Source of the DNA: Treponema sp.
GTDB taxonomy: Bacteria; Spirochaetota; Spirochaetia; Treponematales; Breznakiellaceae
Assembly: GCA_009785545.1 (NCBI GenBank)
Contig: WQWD01000009.1
Coordinates: 1-21,205, forward strand
Reading direction: 5' to 3'
Length of the DNA stretch: 21,205 nucleotides
Below the pieces are notes generated by a model. That model did not search any database, had not been told where the DNA came from, and saw only the letters and a program-made list of their open reading frames with translations. Below, piece after piece: positions 7,279 through 15,835 of this stretch. Numbering within the stretch: the stretch's first letter is position 1; every line of letters begins with the position of its first letter. The position numbers and the translations under genes are program-made.

Positions 7279-9447
7279 TTAACGTGTAAACCTAACCGAA
7301 ACGATTTGATTACGCGGTAAGTTGATCATTGCAGAAGTTCCAGCAACATTCATTGCAACAGGTTCCAAGCGACTTTGTACATCGCTGGTTGATCTCATCA
7401 AGTAGGCGTTGGTTGCCGCAAAACCCGCAGGAAGGTTAATTAGAACATTACCTGCATTTTGGCCGCGTGTACCATCGTTGTTAACCGGCGTAAACATAAT
7501 AAAAACAATCTCATCACCGCACATTGATTCAAAAGCCATTGCCTTTGTTGTTGCTTGATTTTGACCGCCCTGATTGTTGTTTCCGCTTGCAAATGTAGTT
7601 GGATTAAAGGTTGTGGTTGCACCAGTTTCGCCAGATTGAACCGGAAGAATAGTGTTATTTCCAGCAGCAGTGCCGGCGGCTGTACCTAAGTTTTCAACAA
7701 AATTACCGGTCGCTGTTACACCAATTCTGGTTGTATTAGCAGCAAATCTGGAAAAGTGCGACATAACATGAGCTCTTGGCAATACTGCGCCATTTGTTGT
7801 TCCAAATGAACCATCACCAATGAACGAATAAAAACGCTTATTATACCACCAAACCCATGCACTTTCATCATTTAGCGCTAAGCCTGCATAAATTTCGTTA
7901 GCAAGATGCCATACCCAGTTCCATGTACTCATTACGGTAAAAAATGCAGCGCGATTTGCACCGGTGGTGTCGTTATGTTCGGTTTGCCATACTTCCATGT
8001 GATGAGCAGAAGGATGGTGCATAAGGCCTGCAGCAGAGCCGGTTCCTTCTAAGAGAGTGTTAAGTCTTTGATGCATTTCGCCGTAGTAATGCCGCCAAAT
8101 AGCATCAACTCTTCCTGACATTTGGTTATGTCCACCGCCTAAATTAGCGGTAGCAAAGGGACTGGGAGCAGCTCCGGCTGTTACGGAAATTGTATGGGAA
8201 GAGTCAGCAGGCAGATGATTTGCTAACAATGCGTTCAATGTTGCAGCACCGCCGCCGGAACGTTCACCGGAACCAATAAAAACACGATCCCACTGTTGTC
8301 CGCCGCCAAAGCCGGGAATGTGTCTGATAGCAGGGTACAAATAATCTAACGAGAATTGTGCCATGTGCGCATTACTAAAGCGCATTCCTTCATATCCAAC
8401 TTCAATGTTGTATTCATTTTGCGGTCCAATTGCAAAAATCGGAGCTCCATTTTGCCATAACCAATCAAGGTACCAAGCATACCATTGTGCAAGAGGACCA
8501 AATTGCGCCCTTAGTGCCCAATGATTACCGACCAAAGAGCCTTGACCGGGCGCAGAAGTTGCCGTTGGCCCTTTGAATATTGCGGGAGCAGTCCAAGGAA
8601 CCATAATTACATATCCACCGTACGAATTAACAATTCTAATTTGATCAAGATAGTTGTGATTACTGCCTGAGTAGTAACCTTGATCCGGGTGGACAAAGTT
8701 AAACGCAGCATGAGGACTTGGAGGAGTTCTGGGGACTCCGGCTACTAAGTCTTGGATGTCATCATACATTTGGTGCCGCAAAATCTGGAAACCAAACCCC
8801 CAATCAGGATTGTGAAGCAATCTTGTTTCGTCATTGGACATATGAGGGGATGGAGTTCCGTTACCTGCACGAAATTCTACCTGTGCATTACCGCCAAAGC
8901 CGCGTACAAACTGGTGTCTGTTGCCGCTAAAGAAGCCCATTGGTTGACCTTCCGCATTTTGGTTGTTAAGCGTAACTGTAACGTTCGCATTACCGGGGTT
9001 AAAACCTGCATTATCGGGATTAATGCTAATTCTTGCAACATTACTTGCTGTTGTTCTGACAGACGGACTCCTATTTGGGTTTGTGTTAGTTACAACAACA
9101 TAAAAATGATGAAAAGCTGGTGTTTCTGTGTTTATGGTTGGAGAAAACGACGACCCGGTAGCTCCGGAAATTGCAGTCCCGCCTGCTGCGGCCATGTTAG
9201 GACCGGAAAACCATTGAAACGTTAACGTACCACCATCGGGGCTTGTTGCTGTTACACTTAGTGCAGGCACTGTTACACCGGCACCCACTGTAAAAGCAGC
9301 TCCAACAGGCTGTACCGTGATCACAGGCGCTGCTGCCGGATCGTTTCCGCCAGTTTCTTCGGCTGGTTGTGCAGGACAACCTGAAATTGCTAAAGCCAAT
9401 ACTAACAATAGACTGACTATTCCGCTTTTAAATAGATTTTTTTTCAT
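7279..9447 (-). CDS. GH30 xylanase-like lipoprotein 1 with Ig-like domain
   Basis: Probable surface endo-xylanase or glucuronoxylanase. The ATG at 9447 follows AAGGAG; the gap to the GH43 gene is 29 bases. The lipobox is AISG-Cys24. Residues ~40-143 form an Ig-like module (LTFQWF, then FYVVVTNTN), also seen in the CBM9 protein. The GH30 (beta/alpha)8 plus side-domain region spans ~155-722. It starts with RGFGG, carries GPQNEYN (acid/base Glu345) and VWQTEHND (nucleophile Glu490), and later has WVWWYNKRFY and MSHFSRF, which match the WWY and MAHFSKF segments of Bacillus XynC-type GH30 enzymes. The 145-residue spacing between the two Glu exceeds the roughly 85 I recall for XynC, owing to a Gly-rich insertion. 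The subfamily, and so glucuronate dependence, cannot be settled here. Confidence 0.88.
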   Translation of the reverse strand: MKKNLFKSGIVSLLLVLALAISGCPAQPAEETGGNDPAAAPVITVQPVGAAFTVGAGVTVPALSVTATSPDGGTLTFQWFSGPNMAAAGGTAISGATGSSFSPTINTETPAFHHFYVVVTNTNPNRSPSVRTTASNVARISINPDNAGFNPGNANVTVTLNNQNAEGQPMGFFSGNRHQFVRGFGGNAQVEFRAGNGTPSPHMSNDETRLLHNPDWGFGFQILRHQMYDDIQDLVAGVPRTPPSPHAAFNFVHPDQGYYSGSNHNYLDQIRIVNSYGGYVIMVPWTAPAIFKGPTATSAPGQGSLVGNHWALRAQFGPLAQWYAWYLDWLWQNGAPIFAIGPQNEYNIEVGYEGMRFSNAHMAQFSLDYLYPAIRHIPGFGGGQQWDRVFIGSGERSGGGAATLNALLANHLPADSSHTISVTAGAAPSPFATANLGGGHNQMSGRVDAIWRHYYGEMHQRLNTLLEGTGSAAGLMHHPSAHHMEVWQTEHNDTTGANRAAFFTVMSTWNWVWHLANEIYAGLALNDESAWVWWYNKRFYSFIGDGSFGTTNGAVLPRAHVMSHFSRFAANTTRIGVTATGNFVENLGTAAGTAAGNNTILPVQSGETGATTTFNPTTFASGNNNQGGQNQATTKAMAFESMCGDEIVFIMFTPVNNDGTRGQNAGNVLINLPAGFAATNAYLMRSTSDVQSRLEPVAMNVAGTSAMINLPRNQIVSVRFTR

Positions 9448-9476
9448 TTGTAAATCTCCTTGTATTTATTTAGTTT

Positions 9477-11327
9477 TTAAAAAAATCGCCACTTATCAAA
9501 TTCGAAACCATTCATGTGCCTTGAGTCAGGCATTACGGTTTCCGGGTTCACACCAAGACTGCTGTAGAAAACAAAAACAAGGTCGTGAACGCCGGTAATT
9601 GCTCTGTCCAGTTCTATTGTAACCTCAGCAAACTGCCCTTCATAACCCGGCAGAGCTTGTATACGCATAGCGCCAATTACTTCGCCTCCGGTTATGCGTG
9701 TGGTATTCGTTGGAGTAAGGTTGCCGTCTTGATTCGTGTGCCCGACAACACCTTGCGGTTCGGGATTAAGGCGAAGTTCGATTGCTCCGTAATAACCAAT
9801 AGAACTTGGAGTACGAACTCTTGCCGTGAATCGTGTTGCCCCTGTAACGCCAAAGTCTACGCCGTAAACACCAAGCCAGTCTCCGGTATCAATTGAAGTT
9901 ACCACCATTCCGTTATTAGCTCCTGTAGCCGGTCTTGTGTAAATACCGCCTTGAACAGCCATTGTTTCTGCTTCCTGCCAAACAAACGGATTTAAGTATT
10001 CGATTTGGCTTACACCTAAACGAGTCATTTGCACAGGATCAATGTGACCATCGGGGCGAATCGGCATATAGTCGATCCAAGCTGATCGCAAGCGGCGATG
10101 GCCAAGATCAGGATATACTCCCATTGCTTCTGCAACTTTCTGAGTATGGTAAGTAATGAAAGTTCTGCCGCGAAATTCAAACATAGCGCCATGGTTATTA
10201 TTATCGGTTGATAGCAATTGGTCAGCCGCATTAGGTCTTGTTAAAAAAGTGCGTGGATCACTCCAGCCGCCCGGGAAGGTATCCCAAGGGCTGTTTTCGC
10301 TCATCATGTAAACCAAATGGTAGTCGCTAAAACCAAAAGTATTCCCTGCTGTACTATAGTGTGTACTCCATTGAAAATAATATCTGCCTTGGAGATACTT
10401 CATATTTTGGGCTTCGAATAAAAATGGCACGTGCCATTCATCAAGATACTCGTCCATTAAGCTGACCATATCGTGATTAAGACGAACACGCCTAGCCATG
10501 CGTGTATTGTCAACCGGAATACCCGCACCCGGCTGCCATCCGCCGCCCAAGAATAAGTACCCTTGACTTGTACGGGGGTCTATAAATACACCCGGATCAA
10601 AGAGCCAAAGAACATCTTCGCCGCCCGGTGTACTGTGATCGACTAATAGACGCTGTGAATTGTCAGGAGCTCTCCATGGGCCGACAGGCGTATCGCCGAC
10701 AACAACACCTACTCCATTACCGCCATCGCACCAGTACAAGAAAAACCGAGGAGTTGCGCCAAAAATCCTGTAAGCAGCAGTAGGAGCCCAGGATCTTTCC
10801 ACCGGATCGCCGTTAGGCAGATAAAACCTTGCTGCAGGCTGCCAGTATTGTTCCAGAATAAGTGGATTTGTGTTTGGAGTACCTACGATGTTAGACGCAC
10901 CGTGATCTGTCCAGTTAACCATGTCCGAAGAAGACACTATGCGAATACCTTGAATGCCGCGCAAATATGAAGGCCCGTGACCCTCAGGATCATTTTGCGC
11001 GGTAAGCCAACTGCCATCTTCGGCATATTGAATTGTATCATTGCTCATGTAAATCCAAACACGATCGTTGAACACCATAACGTCGGGGTCTGCGCCAAAA
11101 GCTTGCGTAAACAAGGGGTTAGAATGTCCCCAAATTTTCCACGAATTTGATAACTGTGCAGGGAAACCGTTTGCAGTGTCGAATAACGCCGCACGTTCTG
11201 CTCTAGATGGCTGTGCCAACAATCTTTCCGATTCAGGTGTCACCACAGGATCTTCTCCTCCGTTGTTTGGACAGCCGAAAAATGCGAACAAACTAACTAT
11301 TAACAAAATGCCAAATAATTTTTTCAT
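9477..11327 (-). CDS. GH43-CBM6 lipoprotein (arabinofuranosidase/xylosidase-like)
   Basis: GH43 enzymes remove arabinose from arabinoxylan or xylose from xylo-oligosaccharides; several arabinoxylan arabinofuranohydrolases carry CBM6. The ATG at 11327 lies 5 bases after AGGAGG (a TTG one codon earlier is unlikely), giving 616 aa. The lipobox is AFFG-Cys19. The five-bladed propeller spans ~60-440, with catalytic base in GADPDV (Asp80), pKa-tuning Asp in LFDPGVF (Asp244), acid in LFEAQNM (Glu305) and NNNHGAMFEF (His379) on a blade. A C-terminal CBM6 spans ~450-616, opening with QEAE and ending FEFDKWRFF. It starts 17 bases after the stop of barrel C and sits 29 bases before GH30 gene 1, in one unit. 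Which sugar is released cannot be told from motifs. Confidence 0.9.
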   Translation of the reverse strand: MKKLFGILLIVSLFAFFGCPNNGGEDPVVTPESERLLAQPSRAERAALFDTANGFPAQLSNSWKIWGHSNPLFTQAFGADPDVMVFNDRVWIYMSNDTIQYAEDGSWLTAQNDPEGHGPSYLRGIQGIRIVSSSDMVNWTDHGASNIVGTPNTNPLILEQYWQPAARFYLPNGDPVERSWAPTAAYRIFGATPRFFLYWCDGGNGVGVVVGDTPVGPWRAPDNSQRLLVDHSTPGGEDVLWLFDPGVFIDPRTSQGYLFLGGGWQPGAGIPVDNTRMARRVRLNHDMVSLMDEYLDEWHVPFLFEAQNMKYLQGRYYFQWSTHYSTAGNTFGFSDYHLVYMMSENSPWDTFPGGWSDPRTFLTRPNAADQLLSTDNNNHGAMFEFRGRTFITYHTQKVAEAMGVYPDLGHRRLRSAWIDYMPIRPDGHIDPVQMTRLGVSQIEYLNPFVWQEAETMAVQGGIYTRPATGANNGMVVTSIDTGDWLGVYGVDFGVTGATRFTARVRTPSSIGYYGAIELRLNPEPQGVVGHTNQDGNLTPTNTTRITGGEVIGAMRIQALPGYEGQFAEVTIELDRAITGVHDLVFVFYSSLGVNPETVMPDSRHMNGFEFDKWRFF

Positions 11328-11344
11328 CAAAACCTCCTATTTGA

Positions 11345-12466
11345 TTAAAATGTTATCTCTGCACGAAGATTCAACCATTGCTCTGTTCTTTGGCGAAGCG
11401 AACGATCTGCCGCAGCCAAGTAGCTGCCTCGTATTTCATATTCCAAACTGATTGATGCATTACCAAAGTGTGCTTGTATCCTTGGACGCCCTGCAAGAAA
11501 GCGAAATGGAACGCCAAAAAGAGATCTACCTGGGCCGAATTCTAAATTATAAAAAACTGACCCTCCAATATTCAAAAACGGCAATACTCTGTAATAGAAT
11601 TCCATTTCTGCGTCAAAATGATGAGACAGAGATTCGGTAAACCTTAATCCCAGAGAAAGCCTTGTAAAGAAATCTTCGGGATCGAATTGGACGTATAACC
11701 AATTTTGGTAGAATGCAGGAACCAGTTCTGTTGAGCCGATAAATCCTCGCCACCAGCCATTTGCCCATACGGAAAGACCAGGAACAAGATTGCTTAAGAA
11801 GCTTGCTTCCAAGCGGTACATAAGTTCGTGACCTTCGTTTGTTGATCCACCCGGATCAACATCGGCGTCACTGTCTAAACGATAACCCAATCTTGCATGA
11901 AACAGATCGTTGGTGTAAGTAAAACCAAAAACTGATTCCATCAAAAGATTATCAATCGTTAATAACTCAGTGTGGTAAGTAGCATTGTTCCAATGGTTAA
12001 TAGCAAAACCAAAACCAAAGCCGGGGATGGCAGCAGGAAATATTTCCGTGCGAATTCCAATAGTGGTATCTAACTGCTGCCAAATATGCGGACCATCGGC
12101 TCGCCACGGAGAACGTTCAAGCCTGCCAATTGTTACACGCAGTCGTTCGTCAAGAAAATTGCCGTAAGCAAAAACAAAAGGGATGGATACTTGCATTGCG
12201 TCAATATTATTTGGCTGCAATCGCATTACTAATCCCAAGTTATCTGAAACAAGATGCATATCCAACCTAAGCCGTACATTATTTATGTGTTCAGTACCCC
12301 AGATAGATGCAAATCCGGTTTCTTCTCTTATGACTCCTAAATGAGAATCTTCTACCCGTTCCCATAAAATACCGGTTCTAATTTCTCCGGTAAATGTTAA
12401 GTCCAGTGCATGAACGAATCCTGCCAAAAAAAATATAATTAGTATTAAGATAAATTTTTTACACAC
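11345..12466 (-). CDS. Outer-membrane beta-barrel protein C (porin-like)
   Basis: 373 aa. It begins at a GTG codon 7 bases after a strong AGGAGG. The signal peptide ends FVHA (residue 20), followed by LDLTFTGEIRTGILW, the same opening strand as the other barrels. It shares SPW, QLDTTIGIRTE, ESVFGFTYTNDLFH, GHELMYRLE, NGWW and QNWLY with barrel D, and ends in WLNLRAEITF. It lies 35 bases after D and 17 bases before the GH43 start, so the order is D-C-GH43-GH30 with no visible terminator. A role as a sugar channel is inferred from context only. The GTG start may lower its translation relative to D. Confidence 0.8.
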   Translation of the reverse strand: MCKKFILILIIFFLAGFVHALDLTFTGEIRTGILWERVEDSHLGVIREETGFASIWGTEHINNVRLRLDMHLVSDNLGLVMRLQPNNIDAMQVSIPFVFAYGNFLDERLRVTIGRLERSPWRADGPHIWQQLDTTIGIRTEIFPAAIPGFGFGFAINHWNNATYHTELLTIDNLLMESVFGFTYTNDLFHARLGYRLDSDADVDPGGSTNEGHELMYRLEASFLSNLVPGLSVWANGWWRGFIGSTELVPAFYQNWLYVQFDPEDFFTRLSLGLRFTESLSHHFDAEMEFYYRVLPFLNIGGSVFYNLEFGPGRSLFGVPFRFLAGRPRIQAHFGNASISLEYEIRGSYLAAADRSLRQRTEQWLNLRAEITF

Positions 12467-12501
12467 CGGATATCCTCCTATAGATTATGTTACTTTCTGG
12501 A

Positions 12502-13662
12502 TTAGAAAGTAATGACTGTACGAAGATTCATCCAGTGACCTCGCTGCATTCGCTGATGCTGCTCCACAAAACCGTCGTAGAATGAATAAACAAGAGCCGC
12601 ATAAATTCCGGGACTAAAGCTAACTCTAATTTGCGGCTCGATGCTGAAAAAATGTAACGGAATATCACGAGTTGTGCTGTTTGCACCAAAGTTGATCACT
12701 CCGGAAAAATCAGAACCTATACTTAGGAATGGTAAAACATTGTAATGAAATCCGGCTCTTGCAGTAAATAGATGAGAATCCGTCCCATTAATTTGTAAAC
12801 CTAAATCGAGATTTGTTCTAAAAGCTTGCGGCGCTAACGAAAAGTACAGCCAATTTTTGTAAACTGATCTTTCACTCTCTTCGGCAAAGATACCACTCCA
12901 CCAGCCATTTGCAACAATAGAAAAATACGGAATAATATTATGAAGAAAACGTAATTCCGCCCGGTACATCATTTCGTGACCTTCCTGATAGACTCGAAAC
13001 ATAAAAATATCAGGATCCCATTGCCGATGACCATCCGCCTCACTGTCCAGTCTCCATGCCAAGCTGCCGTGGAATGAATTATTTGTAAAAGAAACCCCAA
13101 TGACAGATTCCAGTAATATATGAGATATATCCCTTGTAAAATTCGGATCCAGATAGGAGTTCCAATCACTTAACGTAAAACCAAAACTAAAACCGGGAAT
13201 TGAGTTTAAGAACACTTCCGTACGAATGCCTAGAAGCTGCCCATCCAATTCATGTTGTATATCGTCACTGCCTGCTGCCCAAGGAGACAAACCCAATCTG
13301 CCAATACTAAAACGTAATTGGTCGTCAAAGAAATTACCAAAAGCAAAAGCATGAGTCCACCATGTATTACCCGGAGTAGTAAACGAGAATTGTTCTAAAC
13401 GTAAAATTACACCTACATTATTGCTTGTTACGTTTAGATCTAATCTTAAACGTCCTTGCGATGCAGGATTACCTATGCTAATATGATTGTTGTGAAAACT
13501 GGCGCTTGTGAATGAAGCTTCGTTCCCATGTTCGTCTTCATAATAATGATAAACCCAAAATACACCGGTTTTCATTTGTCCAGAAAAATCTATGTCTAAC
13601 GCTGATGCAAAGCTTGACGTTAAAAAAACTGCAAGCGTAAAAATTATTACTTTTCTTATCAT
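12502..13662 (-). CDS. Outer-membrane beta-barrel protein D (porin-like)
   Basis: 386 aa with a Sec signal ending FASA (residue 21), then LDIDFSGQMKTGVFW. Beta-strand alternation runs to the C-terminal WMNLRTVITF. Closest to barrel C (shared IPGFxFGF, GHEMMYR, NGWW, KNWLY, VLPFLSIG). A GAGGT ribosome site precedes the ATG. A terminator-like hairpin of the upstream GH30 gene ends only 17 bases before this start, so transcription very probably arrives by read-through. Presumed outer-membrane porin or glycan channel; no family name can be given from sight. Confidence 0.8.
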   Translation of the reverse strand: MIRKVIIFTLAVFLTSSFASALDIDFSGQMKTGVFWVYHYYEDEHGNEASFTSASFHNNHISIGNPASQGRLRLDLNVTSNNVGVILRLEQFSFTTPGNTWWTHAFAFGNFFDDQLRFSIGRLGLSPWAAGSDDIQHELDGQLLGIRTEVFLNSIPGFSFGFTLSDWNSYLDPNFTRDISHILLESVIGVSFTNNSFHGSLAWRLDSEADGHRQWDPDIFMFRVYQEGHEMMYRAELRFLHNIIPYFSIVANGWWSGIFAEESERSVYKNWLYFSLAPQAFRTNLDLGLQINGTDSHLFTARAGFHYNVLPFLSIGSDFSGVINFGANSTTRDIPLHFFSIEPQIRVSFSPGIYAALVYSFYDGFVEQHQRMQRGHWMNLRTVITF

Positions 13663-13679
13663 TTTATTACCTCATCGCT

Positions 13680-13715
13680 AAAAAAATTCCCCGACAGCAA
13701 GCCGCCGCCGGGGAA
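13680..13715 (-). terminator. Intrinsic terminator-like hairpin after GH30 gene 2
   Basis: A GC-rich 7-bp stem (13687-13693 with 13709-13715) is followed on the minus strand by seven U (13680-13686). It lies 8 bases after the GH30 stop and 17 bases before the barrel D start. This is the clearest terminator shape inside the cluster. Confidence 0.8.
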
Positions 13716-13723
13716 AACTTGTT

Positions 13724-15748
13724 TTATTCCCAAACACCATTAAACGCAAGTGAAACCATTGCGTTGGATGGCAGAGTAACAACCGCTGTGTTATCGTCTC
13801 TCAAAACAACCAACACAGGTTCACGCCTTCTGCCTTCTGAACAGGAAATAATTCCGTGAGCAGCAGTTGCTTCAAAGCCGTCCGGCATATTGATAAGAAT
13901 TTCATTGGACTCACCAGGCACATTGATTCGGCAATCCATTAAAACCAGAGTGACCAAGTCTTCTTCCGATTTAAGTTTTGCTTGATGATAATCATTGCGA
14001 TCCGGATTTGCGGTTCTCATGCCTGCAACTGCTCTGATTCCGCGAGGCATTGCAGCATGATTTTGTGAACTATTCCAAAGATTGATTACATTAACACCTG
14101 TAAAACCTGAACTGGTAGTTTCCAGCCTGATTGTATCGGTTAGGTATCTTGCAAAATGAGCCATACCATCGCCCCTTGGCAAGATTTCGCCGTTAACTGT
14201 ACCAAATGCGTCTTCGCCAATCATGCTGTAGAAACGTTTTAAATACCACCATGTGTAAACGCTGGAATCATTATGTGCAATTACATGATGAATTTCGTTC
14301 ATAACAACCCAGATCAAGTTCCATGTTGAATCCAAGAGTTGAGCCGGCATAGAACCTGCATTAACATTCTTTTCCATCATCCAAGTTTCTCTGCGAGGTT
14401 CTTGATCTAACGAAGTAGCATACCTTGCATTCCATGAACCATAAGTGTGATATGCTACAATCTCTAAATTTCTGCGTGCAGCAGGACTCGCCAAAGCTGG
14501 ATTGTTCCATGTTACATCGTTGTGAGGGGATGCACCTTGGAGGCGAACACGCTGTCTGCCTTCAGGAAGATTGGCTCCGGTAATACCGCCGCCGGCACCT
14601 TGTACGCCACCACCCCATAATGCCGGTGTACCGTCAGGATTAACAGTTCTCTGTGTACCATCAGAATTCATTCCGGTAATAACATATCCCACGTCTGCCA
14701 AGAAATCACGGTGTTCTGCACCTGTCCACAACATTCCATAATAGGAAGCTTCGTAGGTAGGTTCGTTTTGGATAGAAACCGCATAAATTGGAGCGCCAAA
14801 ACGTGCCATGTCTTCGAGGAATGTGCGCAGATACATTGCATAGTCTCTGTGATGTTGTACGCGTAAGTGACCGTTACCAAAAAGGCTATTGTTAGTTTTC
14901 CATTCTGGAAAGGGAGGCGTCCAAGGAGCTGCTACAACATAACCACCATGATCGCTTACAGAACGAGCAAAACGTACATATTGTGCGTTTGATTCAAACA
15001 TACCATCACCAATACCGGTATCTTCGCCGCCGTAAGCACCGCTTAGTACATCCTCAAGAGGTGCGGGGAATAAATGGATACGCAAGATTTTTAAACCTAA
15101 ATAATCCGAATGTTGGGGATTAAACATAGTTTGAATATCTCTGTATTCCATATAAACAGGTACTTCGGCAGTTCCCGGTGCGCCACCAATTTCAAAGCCA
15201 TTTGACATACCGCCAAAAGCACGAATATACTGGCGCATCGTATCAGTAATGTTAATTGTAGCTGCGGGAGTTGTCAGCTCTTGATCTGTTCTTACACGAG
15301 CAGGGTTTGAGTGACGTGGAAACTGAGGAGCTGCAGGGTTGGTAACAATTACATAGTAGAAACCTGGCGCTGTTGGCCTGAATGTTGCACTTGTAGCGCC
15401 TTCAATTGCCTCACCGCCATAATTTCTAAAGGTATCTGCTCTAAACCATTGATACGTAAAATTACCTGTAATTAAGGTTCCAAGTTCGCCCATGTTTGGG
15501 AGAGCCGGATTCATTCTTTGAGCAACAACTCTTAGTGCAAAATCGGCAGGGATTGTATCACCTGTAAAGTCAACACTGGTTGGATGTTCCGTAATGAGCG
15601 GCGCACCCGATTCAACACGCATACGACGCCCGACATTTTCTATACCATCCCAGCCTCCGCTGGTATCAATTTCCGGACATCCGGTAATAAGCAATGCTAC
15701 TGCCAGAATAAAACCAAACAAACCTATGTATATCAATTTGTTTTTCAT
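13724..15748 (-). CDS. GH30 xylanase-like lipoprotein 2 with Ig-like domain
   Basis: Probable surface xylanase. I chose the ATG at 15748 (674 aa): GGAG lies 6 bases upstream, whereas the in-frame ATG four codons earlier overlaps that ribosome site. The lipobox is LITG-Cys24. An Ig-like module (~50-153: FTYQWF, FYYVIVTN) precedes the GH30 region (~165-674). The latter has RAFGG, LKILRIHLF, SIQNEPTYE (acid/base Glu329), WMMEKN (putative nucleophile Glu459), YTWWYLKRFY and GMAHFARY. These follow Bacillus XynC-type GH30 enzymes more closely than GH30 gene 1 does. The nucleophile context is ME rather than the usual TE or SE. A Gly-rich insertion (~345-425) sits between the two catalytic residues. 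It is second in the cluster, after the CBM9 gene. Confidence 0.88.
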   Translation of the reverse strand: MKNKLIYIGLFGFILAVALLITGCPEIDTSGGWDGIENVGRRMRVESGAPLITEHPTSVDFTGDTIPADFALRVVAQRMNPALPNMGELGTLITGNFTYQWFRADTFRNYGGEAIEGATSATFRPTAPGFYYVIVTNPAAPQFPRHSNPARVRTDQELTTPAATINITDTMRQYIRAFGGMSNGFEIGGAPGTAEVPVYMEYRDIQTMFNPQHSDYLGLKILRIHLFPAPLEDVLSGAYGGEDTGIGDGMFESNAQYVRFARSVSDHGGYVVAAPWTPPFPEWKTNNSLFGNGHLRVQHHRDYAMYLRTFLEDMARFGAPIYAVSIQNEPTYEASYYGMLWTGAEHRDFLADVGYVITGMNSDGTQRTVNPDGTPALWGGGVQGAGGGITGANLPEGRQRVRLQGASPHNDVTWNNPALASPAARRNLEIVAYHTYGSWNARYATSLDQEPRRETWMMEKNVNAGSMPAQLLDSTWNLIWVVMNEIHHVIAHNDSSVYTWWYLKRFYSMIGEDAFGTVNGEILPRGDGMAHFARYLTDTIRLETTSSGFTGVNVINLWNSSQNHAAMPRGIRAVAGMRTANPDRNDYHQAKLKSEEDLVTLVLMDCRINVPGESNEILINMPDGFEATAAHGIISCSEGRRREPVLVVLRDDNTAVVTLPSNAMVSLAFNGVWE

Positions 15749-15776
15749 AAAATACTCCATAAAAAGGTTAATAATT

Positions 15777-15810
15777 GGTGCTGTCCGAGAAGTAAATCTC
15801 GGACAGCACC
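15777..15810 (-). terminator. Perfect hairpin after CBM9 gene
   Basis: A perfect 14-bp stem (15777-15790 with 15797-15810) with a 6-base loop lies 25 bases after the CBM9 gene stop. The following minus-strand sequence (AATTATTAACCTTTTT) has no immediate U-run, so it may act as an mRNA 3'-end stabiliser as much as a terminator. Confidence 0.7.
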
Positions 15811-15835
15811 AAACTCAACTATCTGCTAAAAACTC

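Noticed and set aside
8752..9225. Plus-strand open frame of 157 codons, Cys-rich
   Set aside because: It is antisense to GH30 gene 1. The odd composition comes from the reverse frame of Gly/Thr-rich coding.
4651..13662. Cassette duplication of GH30-barrel-barrel as a single event
   Set aside because: The gene order repeats, but barrels are most alike within each pair (A-B, C-D) and the GH30 genes are strongly diverged. Separate tandem duplications explain it better than one segmental copy.
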